Positions 1-7,180 are shown, numbered from the stretch's first letter. The stretch is 7,980 nt of DNA from Candidatus Dormiibacterota bacterium (GCA_019236085.1 JAFAJR010000315.1:1-7980), one strand, 5' to 3'. Program-made: numbers and translations. Notes: generated by a model from the letters alone, not told the origin.

Positions 1-1174
1 TGAGCAGCCGCGCGGTCGGCCAGGGCAGAGCCGGCGGCGGAGCCTCCGCGCCCGGCGGCCGGCTGCGGATCGCCAGCAGGGCGGCGACGCTGAGCGTCCC
101 GGCGCCGAGCAGCGCCGCCGCCACCGCCTGGCTGCTGATGGTGGTCATCGCCTCGATGACCACCAGCCGGGACCAGAAGGTTGGCGACGGGGGCAAACCG
201 GAGAGCAGTGCCCACGCCAGGACCCGTTCCCGCCGTTGCAGGCGCTCACCCCCCAGGAGCAGCGGCGCAGCGACAGCATGGGTGAGGATCGCCAGCAGCA
301 CGGCGCTCAGTGCAAGTCCCCGTTCCCCTGTGCCGACTGCTGCCAGGGCGAGTCCCAGGTCGGCGAGGAAGACCCGGGTGTAGCGGTGACCCGGGCTGCG
401 CGCGGCCTGCACTCCCTGCCATGCGCCGCACACCAACCCGACGACCAGCAGGATGTGGCCGAACACAACCACGCCCTGGGGCGGAAGCCCGGCAGGGATG
501 CGGGACGCTGACAGCAGCACGGCGGGCGCCAGCAGCAGCGGCCAGGCTGCCGCCTCGGCCGGCGGCAGCGCCGAGAGCGCGCCGAACGCCCAGCCGCCGA
601 GCGGCACCGCCCCGCTGAGAATCGCCACGCCGACAGCAACCAGCGCCCCGACCAGCAGCGGCCGGGTGGGGTCGGCCGCGCCGAACGCAAGTGGCAGGAA
701 CGGCGATGCTGCGAGCAGCGCCGCGGCACCGGCGATCCCGACCCGGCCCGCCGCGAGCGTCGCTCTCCCCGGAGCCACGGCAACCCAGCGCAGCACAAGG
801 ACGCTCATGACCACGACCAGCGTCATCGCCCATACGGTGGGTTGCGGCGAGGCCAGCACCAGCACCGCGGCGGCCCCGGCCAGCCCGAGGCTGCGGAGCT
901 CCGGCCCGCGGACCGTAGCGGTCAGCGCGAGGTAGAGCATTGCCGCGCCGGCCGAGGCCGCCAGCACCCCCTGGGCGGTACGGTCCAGGGTCAGCCCGAA
1001 CCCGGAATCGGCAGTTGGCACAGCGGTCGCCGGGACCACTGTGGCGATCAACACAACAATCAGCGCCAACGCCGGTATGACCGGCGAGAAGCGGCGGAGC
1101 CGCAGCGGTGGCAGGAGCGCCGCGCCACCCACGCCCGCCGCAACCCACACCGCGGCGATTGCCGGCGGGCTCAC
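1..1174 (-). CDS. Second antiporter-like membrane subunit (NuoN/HyfF type), 3' end outside window
   Basis: The frame is open from the GTG at 1174 to the left edge without a stop, giving 391 residues of a membrane protein with a dozen or so hydrophobic segments. FGLTLDRTAQGVL (59-71) resembles the Asp-containing segment before TM4 of complex I antiporter-like subunits. AVPLGGWAFGALSALPP (189-205) resembles the PxHxWLPxAxxxAP region of TM7-8, and LLSGLPPSPTFWSRL (323-337) the GLPP(x)GFxxK segment, with Arg336 in place of Lys. The TM5 region (about 106-130) shows no Glu. There are no lysines. The last visible residues (about 371-387) form a Pro/Ala-rich hydrophilic stretch, so the protein may end soon after the edge or have a further domain. 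Its GTG overlaps the preceding stop as GTGA, so it is probably co-translated. The family call rests on motif resemblance only. Confidence 0.72.
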   Translation of the reverse strand, partial: MSPPAIAAVWVAAGVGGAALLPPLRLRRFSPVIPALALIVVLIATVVPATAVPTADSGFGLTLDRTAQGVLAASAGAAMLYLALTATVRGPELRSLGLAGAAAVLVLASPQPTVWAMTLVVVMSVLVLRWVAVAPGRATLAAGRVGIAGAAALLAASPFLPLAFGAADPTRPLLVGALVAVGVAILSGAVPLGGWAFGALSALPPAEAAAWPLLLAPAVLLSASRIPAGLPPQGVVVFGHILLVVGLVCGAWQGVQAARSPGHRYTRVFLADLGLALAAVGTGERGLALSAVLLAILTHAVAAPLLLGGERLQRRERVLAWALLSGLPPSPTFWSRLVVIEAMTTISSQAVAAALLGAGTLSVAALLAIRSRPPGAEAPPPALPWPTARLL

Positions 1175-1803
1175 GCCGGAATCTCAGCCCGGCGTTCGTG
1201 CCGGCCGCTGAGCCAGCCCGCGACCAGCCCGGCGAGCGGCGCCAGCAGCACGACGAACCCGGCAAACCAGACGTCACCGCCGCCGCCGGCGAGCAGCGTC
1301 GCCGCACCGCCGAGGCCGATCATGGCCACACCGACGGCGAGGTCCTCGACGGTGCGCGCCACCACCAGGCGGAGCACGCCGCATCCCCAGGTATAGGCCA
1401 TGGGAAAGAGCACGCCGACCACCGGGGCCACAGCGCCGACCGGCACGTTGAAGCTGACCCAGGACGCGGCCGGCACGGCGAGCGCCGCCGCGGTTGCTCT
1501 GATGCTGCGGGGCCCGAAGAGCTGCCGGCTCGGCGCGAACGCCGGCACCAGAGGATCGAGGCCGGCCACCCAGCGCAGCCGCTGTGCCAGGCGGTGCGCC
1601 AGCAGTGCGGCCAGCGCTGAGAGCGCCATCGCTCCCAGCACCAGCGGCAGTCCGACTCCCGTGCCGAGCGCTGCCATGGAAGGCAGCAGCCCAGCGCCGG
1701 CTGCGATCACGGCGACAACGACGGCGCGGCGGCCGTCCACCATCATCGCGACTGCCGCGCCGAGCAGGCCGGCGGCCGACAGCAGCGGCTCGGAGTCCGG
1801 CAC
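1171..1803 (-). CDS. Multi-span membrane protein between two antiporter-like genes (unassigned; HyfE-sized)
   Basis: A 210-residue hydrophobic protein with about six or seven likely membrane helices (about 7-22, 26-46, 48-70, 103-120, 122-148, 155-172 and 178-198). A basic, Pro-containing loop lies in the middle (71-102, with PSRQLFGPRS), and a short charged tail ends it. I do not recognise the family. Its length and place between a NuoL/HyfB-like and a NuoN/HyfF-like gene recall HyfE of hydrogenase 4 or a small complex I membrane subunit, but no diagnostic motif is seen. The start is inferred: the GTG at 1803 shares its G with the TAG stop of the preceding gene. A longer open frame continues upstream but overlaps the previous gene and becomes Arg/Gly-rich and non-membrane-like. 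The stop overlaps the next start as GTGA. There are no lysines. Confidence 0.75.
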   Translation of the reverse strand: MPDSEPLLSAAGLLGAAVAMMVDGRRAVVVAVIAAGAGLLPSMAALGTGVGLPLVLGAMALSALAALLAHRLAQRLRWVAGLDPLVPAFAPSRQLFGPRSIRATAAALAVPAASWVSFNVPVGAVAPVVGVLFPMAYTWGCGVLRLVVARTVEDLAVGVAMIGLGGAATLLAGGGGDVWFAGFVVLLAPLAGLVAGWLSGRHERRAEIPA

Positions 1804-3449
1804 TAGTGCACCACCAGCAGCGCGCCGACCGCCACCGCCACCACCATCGGCAGCTGCGGCTGCAGCAGGAGCCAGCGATCGATCGCATCCAGCGCTGGAC
1901 CGCTCCGAGCCAGGGCCCGGTGCCAGCGTCTGAAGACGTGCAGCGGCAGCAGCGGCCCGGCCACCGGATGCGGTGACATGGCTGCCGCCGGCCGGACTGT
2001 CACCTCGGCCAGCCAGCCTGCGGCCAGGAGCATCACCACGAGGACCACGCCGGCGACGGCGATGTAGCCGCCGGCCCACCCGCCGCCAGGGCTGAGCACC
2101 GTGGCCGCGCCTGCCAGGCGGGCGACGTTGCCTGTGGCGAGCGGCCCGACAACCGTCTGCACCGCGAGGCCTGGGACCACCGCCGCGGCGCCACCTGCGG
2201 CGAGCGCGATGGCGGCGACAGGCTGCACCAGTCCATGGCCGGCTGCACCCTGATTGCCGGCGAAGCCGGCGGCAAGGCGCGCCGCCGCCGCGGCGCCGGC
2301 CAGCGCCGCCAATCCGAGTGGCACCAGCAACAGCGAAACGGGACGTCCCGCCGTGGCCAGGGCGCTCAGCTCCAGCAAGAGCGCCACCGCGCCGGCGCCC
2401 ACCGGCAGGCCACCCGCCGACAGCGCCGCGAGCGCGCCGACCAGCCTGCCGCCCGTCGGGTGCGGTTCCCACATCGCCCCCAGGGCAACCGCGACCTCGA
2501 CGGCGACGAGGCCCGCCGCCAGGCCAGTGAGCGCCGGAGCCCCGGAGACGCCCGCCACCGCGACCGCCGGGGCGGCCGCAAGCACCGCGAGAGCCCTGCC
2601 GGCGGGTGCTGCAGCGCTGCCGCGGCGCAGCGCGGCGCCGGCAGCGACGACCGCCACGACGCAGGCCAGGACGGCGACGGTGGTCCCGGCGGCCGCCGGC
2701 ACATGGTCGCTGACAGCTTCTCGGAACCGCAGCAGGGCGATCGCGGCGACAGGGATCGCGCCGGCCACCGCCCAGGCCGGGTAGGCTACGCCCCGGCGGC
2801 CGGGGTACAGCCCGGGGGCTACCAGTCTCACGCCTGCGGCGCCCAGCCAGAGCAGCGCGATGCCCGGGCCGACGGCGTCAGCCGGGAGCACTGAGAAGTC
2901 GGAGGTCCCGGTCGAGGTCTGCAGCTCCACCGCCGCCGTCAGCAGGGCGAGGCCGGCGGCGTGCTGGACCGCGGTGGCCAGCCAGACCGCCCGGCCGCTG
3001 CGCTCGCCGCCCGCGGTGAGCATGGCGGCGGTGCCTGCATTGGCGAGCTCGAATCCAGCGAAGAGCATCACCGCGTTGCCGCCGAGTGACGCGGTGAGTG
3101 CGCCGGTCACGCACAACAGCAGGCCCGCGGTCTGGGTGGTGCTGAAGCCACGTCGGGCGAGGCAGAGCAACCCCGCCCCGCAGGCTGCGACCGCGACGAT
3201 GACACCCTGCGGGTCCGCCCGGAGCAGCACGCGCACCCCGCCCACCGGGGCTCCGAACGTCGCAGCCAGCCGGGCTCCGGAGGCCACTATCTGCGCCGAC
3301 CCCGCCAGGAACCCGAGGGTCACCGCCAGTGCCGCCAGGCCACCGATTCGCGCCACGGCGCTGAAACGGGGCGGAAGAAACCAGGCTCCCAGCGCCGCCG
3401 CTGCGGGCAGCAGCACCACGAGCCCGAGCCGCAGCGCGGTCGACAGCAC
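1803..3449 (-). CDS. Divergent complex I / group 4 hydrogenase antiporter-like membrane subunit (NuoL/M/N, HyfB type)
   Basis: A 548-residue, very hydrophobic Ala/Leu/Val/Gly-rich protein with roughly 14 likely membrane spans. Family-like landmarks occur in order. VLLRADPQGV (74-83) matches the position of the conserved Asp segment before TM4 of antiporter-like subunits. MLFAGFELANAG (128-139) matches the TM5 Glu motif (usually a WEL-type sequence), with E134 kept. GVRLVAPGLYPGR (206-218) sits where the TM7 Lys and P-H-WLP motif are expected, and SAGGLPVGAGAVALLLE (344-360) resembles the GLPxxxGFxxK segment. A C-terminal amphipathic stretch (about 503-530) precedes a last hydrophobic helix. 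There are no lysines, so canonical pump lysines are absent or replaced by Arg. In working relatives this subunit carries protons across the membrane; function here is unproven. It starts six bases after the zinc ribbon gene stop, and its TAG overlaps the next GTG by one base. Confidence 0.78.
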   Translation of the reverse strand: MLSTALRLGLVVLLPAAAALGAWFLPPRFSAVARIGGLAALAVTLGFLAGSAQIVASGARLAATFGAPVGGVRVLLRADPQGVIVAVAACGAGLLCLARRGFSTTQTAGLLLCVTGALTASLGGNAVMLFAGFELANAGTAAMLTAGGERSGRAVWLATAVQHAAGLALLTAAVELQTSTGTSDFSVLPADAVGPGIALLWLGAAGVRLVAPGLYPGRRGVAYPAWAVAGAIPVAAIALLRFREAVSDHVPAAAGTTVAVLACVVAVVAAGAALRRGSAAAPAGRALAVLAAAPAVAVAGVSGAPALTGLAAGLVAVEVAVALGAMWEPHPTGGRLVGALAALSAGGLPVGAGAVALLLELSALATAGRPVSLLLVPLGLAALAGAAAAARLAAGFAGNQGAAGHGLVQPVAAIALAAGGAAAVVPGLAVQTVVGPLATGNVARLAGAATVLSPGGGWAGGYIAVAGVVLVVMLLAAGWLAEVTVRPAAAMSPHPVAGPLLPLHVFRRWHRALARSGPALDAIDRWLLLQPQLPMVVAVAVGALLVVH

Positions 3450-3455
3450 CGCCGG

Positions 3456-3923
3456 CTACCTGCCGGCGCGGGTCAGCGAGTGCGAGCCGACGTCGGTGGC
3501 GCAGTACGGACAGACCGACCAGCCCAGCCGCAGCGGCCGGTCGCAGCTGCTGCAGCGCCGGGCGAACTGGGTCCGGCAGTACGGGCAGATGATGAAGTCG
3601 GCCTCGATGTCGCGACCGCAGGTCGGGCAGGGCCGCGGCCCGGTGCCATCAGGCTCCGGCTCCAGCAGGGCCTGTTCCTCGAGAGCCAGCGCTCGTTCCT
3701 CCTCGAGGGTCATCGGCGGCCGGATCACGAGGTAGATGAGCGGTCCCAGGAATGGGGGCAGCAGCCCGAGCATCGCGGCGAAGGCCGTGAACAACCAGGA
3801 GGAGGACCGGCGGCGGGCGTCGCGAGCCACGTAGAAGGCCAGCGCCAGCCACAGCACGATGAGATAGATGGCGACGGCCACTGCCGCGACCGCGAGGATC
3901 GAGGTGGCGTCCAGCGCGATCAT
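3456..3923 (-). CDS. Membrane-anchored double zinc ribbon protein
   Basis: This 155-residue protein has two N-terminal membrane helices (about 8-30 and 43-67) joined by a basic loop (RDARRR, 34-39), then an acidic Glu/Leu-rich linker (72-92) and two four-cysteine zinc ribbons. The ribbons are C99/C102 with C113/C116 and C124/C127 with C138/C141, in the CPxC...CPYC arrangement of the double zinc ribbon (DZR) family. The hairpin ending in FLGPLIYLVIRPP resembles the phospholipase D N-terminal-type membrane hairpin seen in many small membrane proteins; there is no catalytic domain. The ribbons probably face the cytoplasm and bind protein or nucleic acid, but the role is unknown. Its ATG shares ATGA with the valS stop, so translation is probably coupled. 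It contains no lysine. The family call is firm; any function is inference. Confidence 0.92.
   Translation of the reverse strand: MIALDATSILAVAAVAVAIYLIVLWLALAFYVARDARRRSSSWLFTAFAAMLGLLPPFLGPLIYLVIRPPMTLEEERALALEEQALLEPEPDGTGPRPCPTCGRDIEADFIICPYCRTQFARRCSSCDRPLRLGWSVCPYCATDVGSHSLTRAGR
3458..3463 (-). promoter_or_regulatory. Shine-Dalgarno-like site for the 548-residue membrane protein
   Basis: The minus strand reads GCAGGT, with nine bases between its AGG and the GTG start at 3449. It overlaps the TAG stop of the zinc ribbon gene. This is the clearest ribosome-binding-like sequence at any junction in the left half and supports GTG 3449 as the start. The match to the anti-SD consensus is only partial. 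Confidence 0.4.
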
Positions 3924-6556
3924 TGCTGAGGAGCCACGGCGGCGCGGAGGGTGGCAGCCTGGGCCTCCTTCTCGGCGAGCTGCCGCCGAACCGTATCCAC
4001 GACGTGGGCCGGAGCACGCTCGACGAACTCGGAGCGCGACAGCTGGGCCCGCAGCCGCTCGATGTTGGCTTCCAGCTCGCGCAGCTGGCGAGCTGCGGCG
4101 GCGCTGCCCTGGGCGTCGGCGTCCATCGCGACTTCGGCGCGAAGGCCGCCGGCGACGACGGTGTCCACCCTGGCGCCGTCGTGGGAGGCGACGATGGTTG
4201 CCGGCACCAGCTGCGCCAGCAGCCGTGATGCGTCAGCCTCGCTGAGACCGTCGCTTTCTCCGTGTACCGCGATGCGCACCCGGTCCCGGCCTCCGCCGCG
4301 CACGCCTCGCTCCTGCCTCAGGGCGCGGATGCGCTGCACCAGGTCCAGCAGCTCGTCGACCCGGGCTTCATCCTCGCGAGCTTCGGGGGAGCGCCAGCTC
4401 TCGTCAACGTCCGGCCACTCGCGCTGCTGCAGCGTGGCCGCCGTGTCCGGCAGGCACTGCGCGCATTCGTCGCTGACGAACGGCATGAACGGATGCAGGA
4501 GCCGCAGCATCACGTCGAGCGTCAGCACCGCGGTGTGCGCCGCGGCGTTGCGCGAGACGTCGTCGCCCTCATCGCTGAGCCGCGACTTCACCATCTCGAT
4601 GTACCAGTCGCAATACACATGCCAGGCGGTTTCGTACAGACGCTCCATGGTGTCGTGGAAACGGAAGCTTGCGAAGCCTGCGTCGCAATCCTGCACCAAC
4701 GCGGCGAGCTTGGACAGCATCCAGCGGTCCTCGATCGCGAGCGAGCCGCGGTCTGCAATCGGCATCTCCGCGATGCGGTCGGCGCCGGCGCCGAGGCGCG
4801 ACACCAGCACGCCGCTGGTCACCTGCCACAGTTTGTTGGCGAAGCGCTGGAACGAGGCGATGCGGTCCTCGTCGAAGCGCACGTCCTGCCCGCCCGTCCC
4901 CACCGCCACAGCCCAGGCGCGCACCGCGTCAGCTCCATAGCGCTCGACCATGTCCAGCGGGTCGACGACATTGCCCTTGGACTTGCTCATGCGCGTGCCG
5001 TCCGAAGCCTGGATGGTGCTCGTGATCAGCACCTGCGAGAAGGGCTTGGCACCCGTGAAGCGGTAGCCGGTCATGATCATGCGTGCGACCCAGAGGAAGA
5101 TGATGTCGCGTGCTGTCACCAGCACCGACGTCGGATAGAACGCGCGCAGGGCCTCTGTCTCCTGCGGCCATCCGAAGATTGCGAACGGCCACAGCGCGCT
5201 GCTGAACCAGGTGTCGAGGACGTCGGGGTCATTGGTCAGCTCAGCGCTGCCGCATACCTCGCAATGTTTCGGTGGGTCGATCCAGGCGAAGCGATGGCCG
5301 TTGTTGCAGACGCTGACCGGAATTGCGTGGCCCAGCCAGATCTGGCGGCTGATGCACCAGTCACGGATGTTGCGCATCCACTGCAGGTAGATGTCGGTAT
5401 AGCGCGCCGGATGAAAGGTGATCTCCTTCGTCTCCGCCGCCACGATGCCTGGTCGTGCCAGGGCTTCCATGCTCACCCACCACTGCTCGCTGACCAGCGG
5501 CTCGAGCACGTGACCGCAGCGGTCGCAGTGGCCCACCTTGTGCACGTACTCCTCATCGCCCACAAGCACGCCCAGCGAGCGCAGCGCATTCGCGACGGCG
5601 TCGCGCGCCTGCTCGGCAGGCATGCCGTGGAACTGCGGCAGCGTCGGCACGTCCATGGTGCCGTCGGGAGCGATGACGTTGACGATGGGCAGCGCATGGC
5701 GGGATGCGATCTCGTAGTCGGTGGGATCGTGTCCCGGCGTGACCTTGAGTGCGCCGGTGCCGAACTCACGTTCCACCGCACCGTCTTCAACTATGGGAAG
5801 CGCCCTGCCGACAATGGGCAGCACCGCGGTGCGTCCGACGAGTGCCGCATAGCGTGGATCGCCGGGAGCCACGGCGACACCGGTGTCACCCAGCATCGTC
5901 TCGGGCCGCACCGTGGCGACGGTCACGAACGCACCGCCCTCCACGGGATACCTGAGGTGATAGAGACGGTCGGTGTGCTCCTGCCAGTCGATCTCCTCGT
6001 CGCTGATTGCCGAGCGGTCTCGCGGACACCAGTTGACGATTCGCGGACCGCGGTAGATCCGGCCCTCGTCGTACAGCGTCTTGAAGACGAGGCGGATGGC
6101 GTGCACGTAGTCGTCATCGAGGGTGAAGCGAAGCCGTGGCCAGTCACACAGGTAGCCCAGCCTGCGCATCTGCTCGAGGATGCGTCCGCCGTACTCCTCG
6201 TACCACGCATCGACGCGTTCCCGGAAACGGTGCCGACCCAGCGCCTCCTTGGTGGTGCCCTCGTCGGCGAGCTGGCGCTCGATGACGTTCTGGGTTGCGA
6301 TGGCTGCGTGATCAGTGCCCGGGCACCACTCCACCTCGAAGCCGCGCATCCTGGCGTTGCGGCACAGCGCGTCGTCGATGGAAAAGCCGCAGGCATGGCC
6401 CATGTGCAGCGCGCCGGTGATGTTCGGCGGCGGCAGGGCGATGACGAACTTCGGCTTCGTGCTGCGCGGATCGGCGTGACCCACTTCGAGGTCCGCCCAC
6501 CGCTGACGCCACCGCGGCTCGACCTCGGCGGGTGTGAAGGTTTGGGGACGGGGCAC
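3920..6556 (-). CDS. valS: Valyl-tRNA synthetase (valine--tRNA ligase)
   Basis: This class I aminoacyl-tRNA synthetase activates valine with ATP, charges tRNA-Val and hydrolyses mischarged Thr-tRNA in its CP1 editing domain; it acts in the cytoplasm. The 878-residue length is normal for bacterial ValRS. Visible signatures are the HIGH-type motif PPPNITGALHMGH (42-54), WCPGTDHAAIATQ (77-89), the editing motifs TVRPETMLGDTG (215-226) and GTGALKVTPGHDPTDYE (267-282), SEQWW (356-360), RDWCISRQIWLGH (398-410), DVLDTWFSSALWPF (445-458) and the KMSKS-type loop RMSKS (522-526). The anticodon-binding helical domain follows, and the final 60 or so residues form the family's tRNA-contacting coiled coil (about 818-870). 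Possible zinc ligands are C177, C344 and C347, and C417, H421, C432 and C435; the usual second Cys near 180 is Asp. The start is GTG: no other start codon lies nearby upstream in frame, and the N-terminus TFTPAEVEPRW is typical. The TGA stop overlaps the next gene's ATG. Confidence 0.98.
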   Translation of the reverse strand: MPRPQTFTPAEVEPRWRQRWADLEVGHADPRSTKPKFVIALPPPNITGALHMGHACGFSIDDALCRNARMRGFEVEWCPGTDHAAIATQNVIERQLADEGTTKEALGRHRFRERVDAWYEEYGGRILEQMRRLGYLCDWPRLRFTLDDDYVHAIRLVFKTLYDEGRIYRGPRIVNWCPRDRSAISDEEIDWQEHTDRLYHLRYPVEGGAFVTVATVRPETMLGDTGVAVAPGDPRYAALVGRTAVLPIVGRALPIVEDGAVEREFGTGALKVTPGHDPTDYEIASRHALPIVNVIAPDGTMDVPTLPQFHGMPAEQARDAVANALRSLGVLVGDEEYVHKVGHCDRCGHVLEPLVSEQWWVSMEALARPGIVAAETKEITFHPARYTDIYLQWMRNIRDWCISRQIWLGHAIPVSVCNNGHRFAWIDPPKHCEVCGSAELTNDPDVLDTWFSSALWPFAIFGWPQETEALRAFYPTSVLVTARDIIFLWVARMIMTGYRFTGAKPFSQVLITSTIQASDGTRMSKSKGNVVDPLDMVERYGADAVRAWAVAVGTGGQDVRFDEDRIASFQRFANKLWQVTSGVLVSRLGAGADRIAEMPIADRGSLAIEDRWMLSKLAALVQDCDAGFASFRFHDTMERLYETAWHVYCDWYIEMVKSRLSDEGDDVSRNAAAHTAVLTLDVMLRLLHPFMPFVSDECAQCLPDTAATLQQREWPDVDESWRSPEAREDEARVDELLDLVQRIRALRQERGVRGGGRDRVRIAVHGESDGLSEADASRLLAQLVPATIVASHDGARVDTVVAGGLRAEVAMDADAQGSAAAARQLRELEANIERLRAQLSRSEFVERAPAHVVDTVRRQLAEKEAQAATLRAAVAPQQ

Positions 6557-6568
6557 CGGTGGCGTCTG

Positions 6569-6574
6569 AGTATA
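6569..6574 (-). promoter_or_regulatory. Possible -10 element (TATACT) for valS
   Basis: The minus strand reads TATACT here, five of six bases matching the TATAAT consensus, in an otherwise GC-rich 42-base gap between the exported-protein gene and valS. Twelve bases separate it from the GTG start of valS, so a start site six to eight bases downstream would leave an almost leaderless mRNA. That would agree with the lack of a Shine-Dalgarno sequence before that GTG. No recognisable -35 is present at the expected distance. A chance match is possible. Confidence 0.27.
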
Positions 6575-6598
6575 TGGCTGGCGGCATCCGCCGGCCGC

Positions 6599-7180
6599 TC
6601 AGCGCGGCGGGATCACGTCACCCGCAATCCATTCGATGATCGCGCCGGTGGCGGCATTGCGCCATTCGGGCGCGAAGGGCGTGTCCATGTAGACCAGCTG
6701 CGGGCTCTGCGTGCCGAGCTGTGCGGCCGCCGAGCTCTCGCTGATTCGCGGGAACGAGGCGGGCGGGTTGCCGATCTGCGCTGTGAGGTCGTCGACGGAT
6801 CCGAAGTACACGCGCCCGGTGCAGTCCGCGAGGAAGTCGACAAGGCCCGCGACGCGGCCAGAGTTGGTGGATGTCTGCGGGTACAGCAGCGGAACCACCA
6901 CCGCCGCCGGTTTCGCCGCCTCGAGAGCCGCGACATGCACCGGTGCGCCCGCTGTCGCTCCTATGAGGTTGTGAGCCACAACTCCTGCGCCCTGTGTGGC
7001 CAGCGATTCGAGGCTGGCGGCGTCATTTGCGTCGTATGCCTGGTCGAAGCCACCCAGCGCGGCAAGCTGCGACGGCAGCGACGGCAGCGGTGCCGCCACC
7101 GTGCACGGCGCCCCCGACGTTCCGCCGGCGAGGTGCGACACCGTCACCGCGACGACTGCCATGAAGGCGGCGGCCACCAC
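6599..7180 (-). CDS. Small exported or membrane-anchored protein of unknown function
   Basis: I do not recognise this 193-residue protein. It begins with a hydrophobic stretch (residues 1-19, rich in Ala and Val) followed by a Gly/Ser/Pro linker, which looks like a signal peptide or N-terminal anchor. The rest is soluble-looking, with only two cysteines (C26 and C120) that could form a disulfide outside the membrane. C26 follows Ala-Pro, which does not fit a lipobox. Segment 92-137 (VVVPLLYP through GRVYFGSVDDLTAQIG) vaguely recalls the alternating strand/helix pattern of cell wall-binding repeat 2 domains, but the diagnostic repeat residues are not clear. The start is uncertain: GTG at 7180 gives no basic n-region, whereas the same frame stays open upstream and adds 12 residues including two arginines from a CTG at 7216 that overlaps the clpX stop. 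An ATG at 7162 is also possible. It sits between clpX and valS, 42 bases before the latter. Confidence 0.75.
   Translation of the reverse strand: MVAAAFMAVVAVTVSHLAGGTSGAPCTVAAPLPSLPSQLAALGGFDQAYDANDAASLESLATQGAGVVAHNLIGATAGAPVHVAALEAAKPAAVVVPLLYPQTSTNSGRVAGLVDFLADCTGRVYFGSVDDLTAQIGNPPASFPRISESSAAAQLGTQSPQLVYMDTPFAPEWRNAATGAIIEWIAGDVIPPR

Noticed and set aside
246..1307. 353-codon minus-strand open frame across the left end
   Set aside because: Its Arg/Gly/Ala-rich translation has no membrane helices or motifs and lies in a different frame from the antiporter-like gene, whose reading gives family-like segments. It is a high-GC shadow.
1804..2472. In-frame upstream extension of the 210-residue protein to a 433-residue product
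   Set aside because: The extension overlaps the 548-residue gene in another frame and is Arg/Gly-rich low-complexity sequence, unlike the clean hydrophobic helices after 1803. The TAGTG junction gives a natural start.
2860..3735. 291-codon plus-strand open frame
   Set aside because: It is antisense to the 548-residue and zinc ribbon genes, Ser/Ala/Arg-rich, and has no domain or ribosome-binding context.
6557..6598. Terminator or small RNA in the gap before valS
   Set aside because: Only 42 bases, with no stem followed by a T-run; some GC-rich self-complementarity (GCCGGC type) is expected by chance here.
7070..7087. Tandem 9-base repeat (CGACGGCAG twice)
   Set aside because: Two short in-frame copies encode a Leu-Pro-Ser repeat in the linker of the exported protein; too small to be a distinct element.
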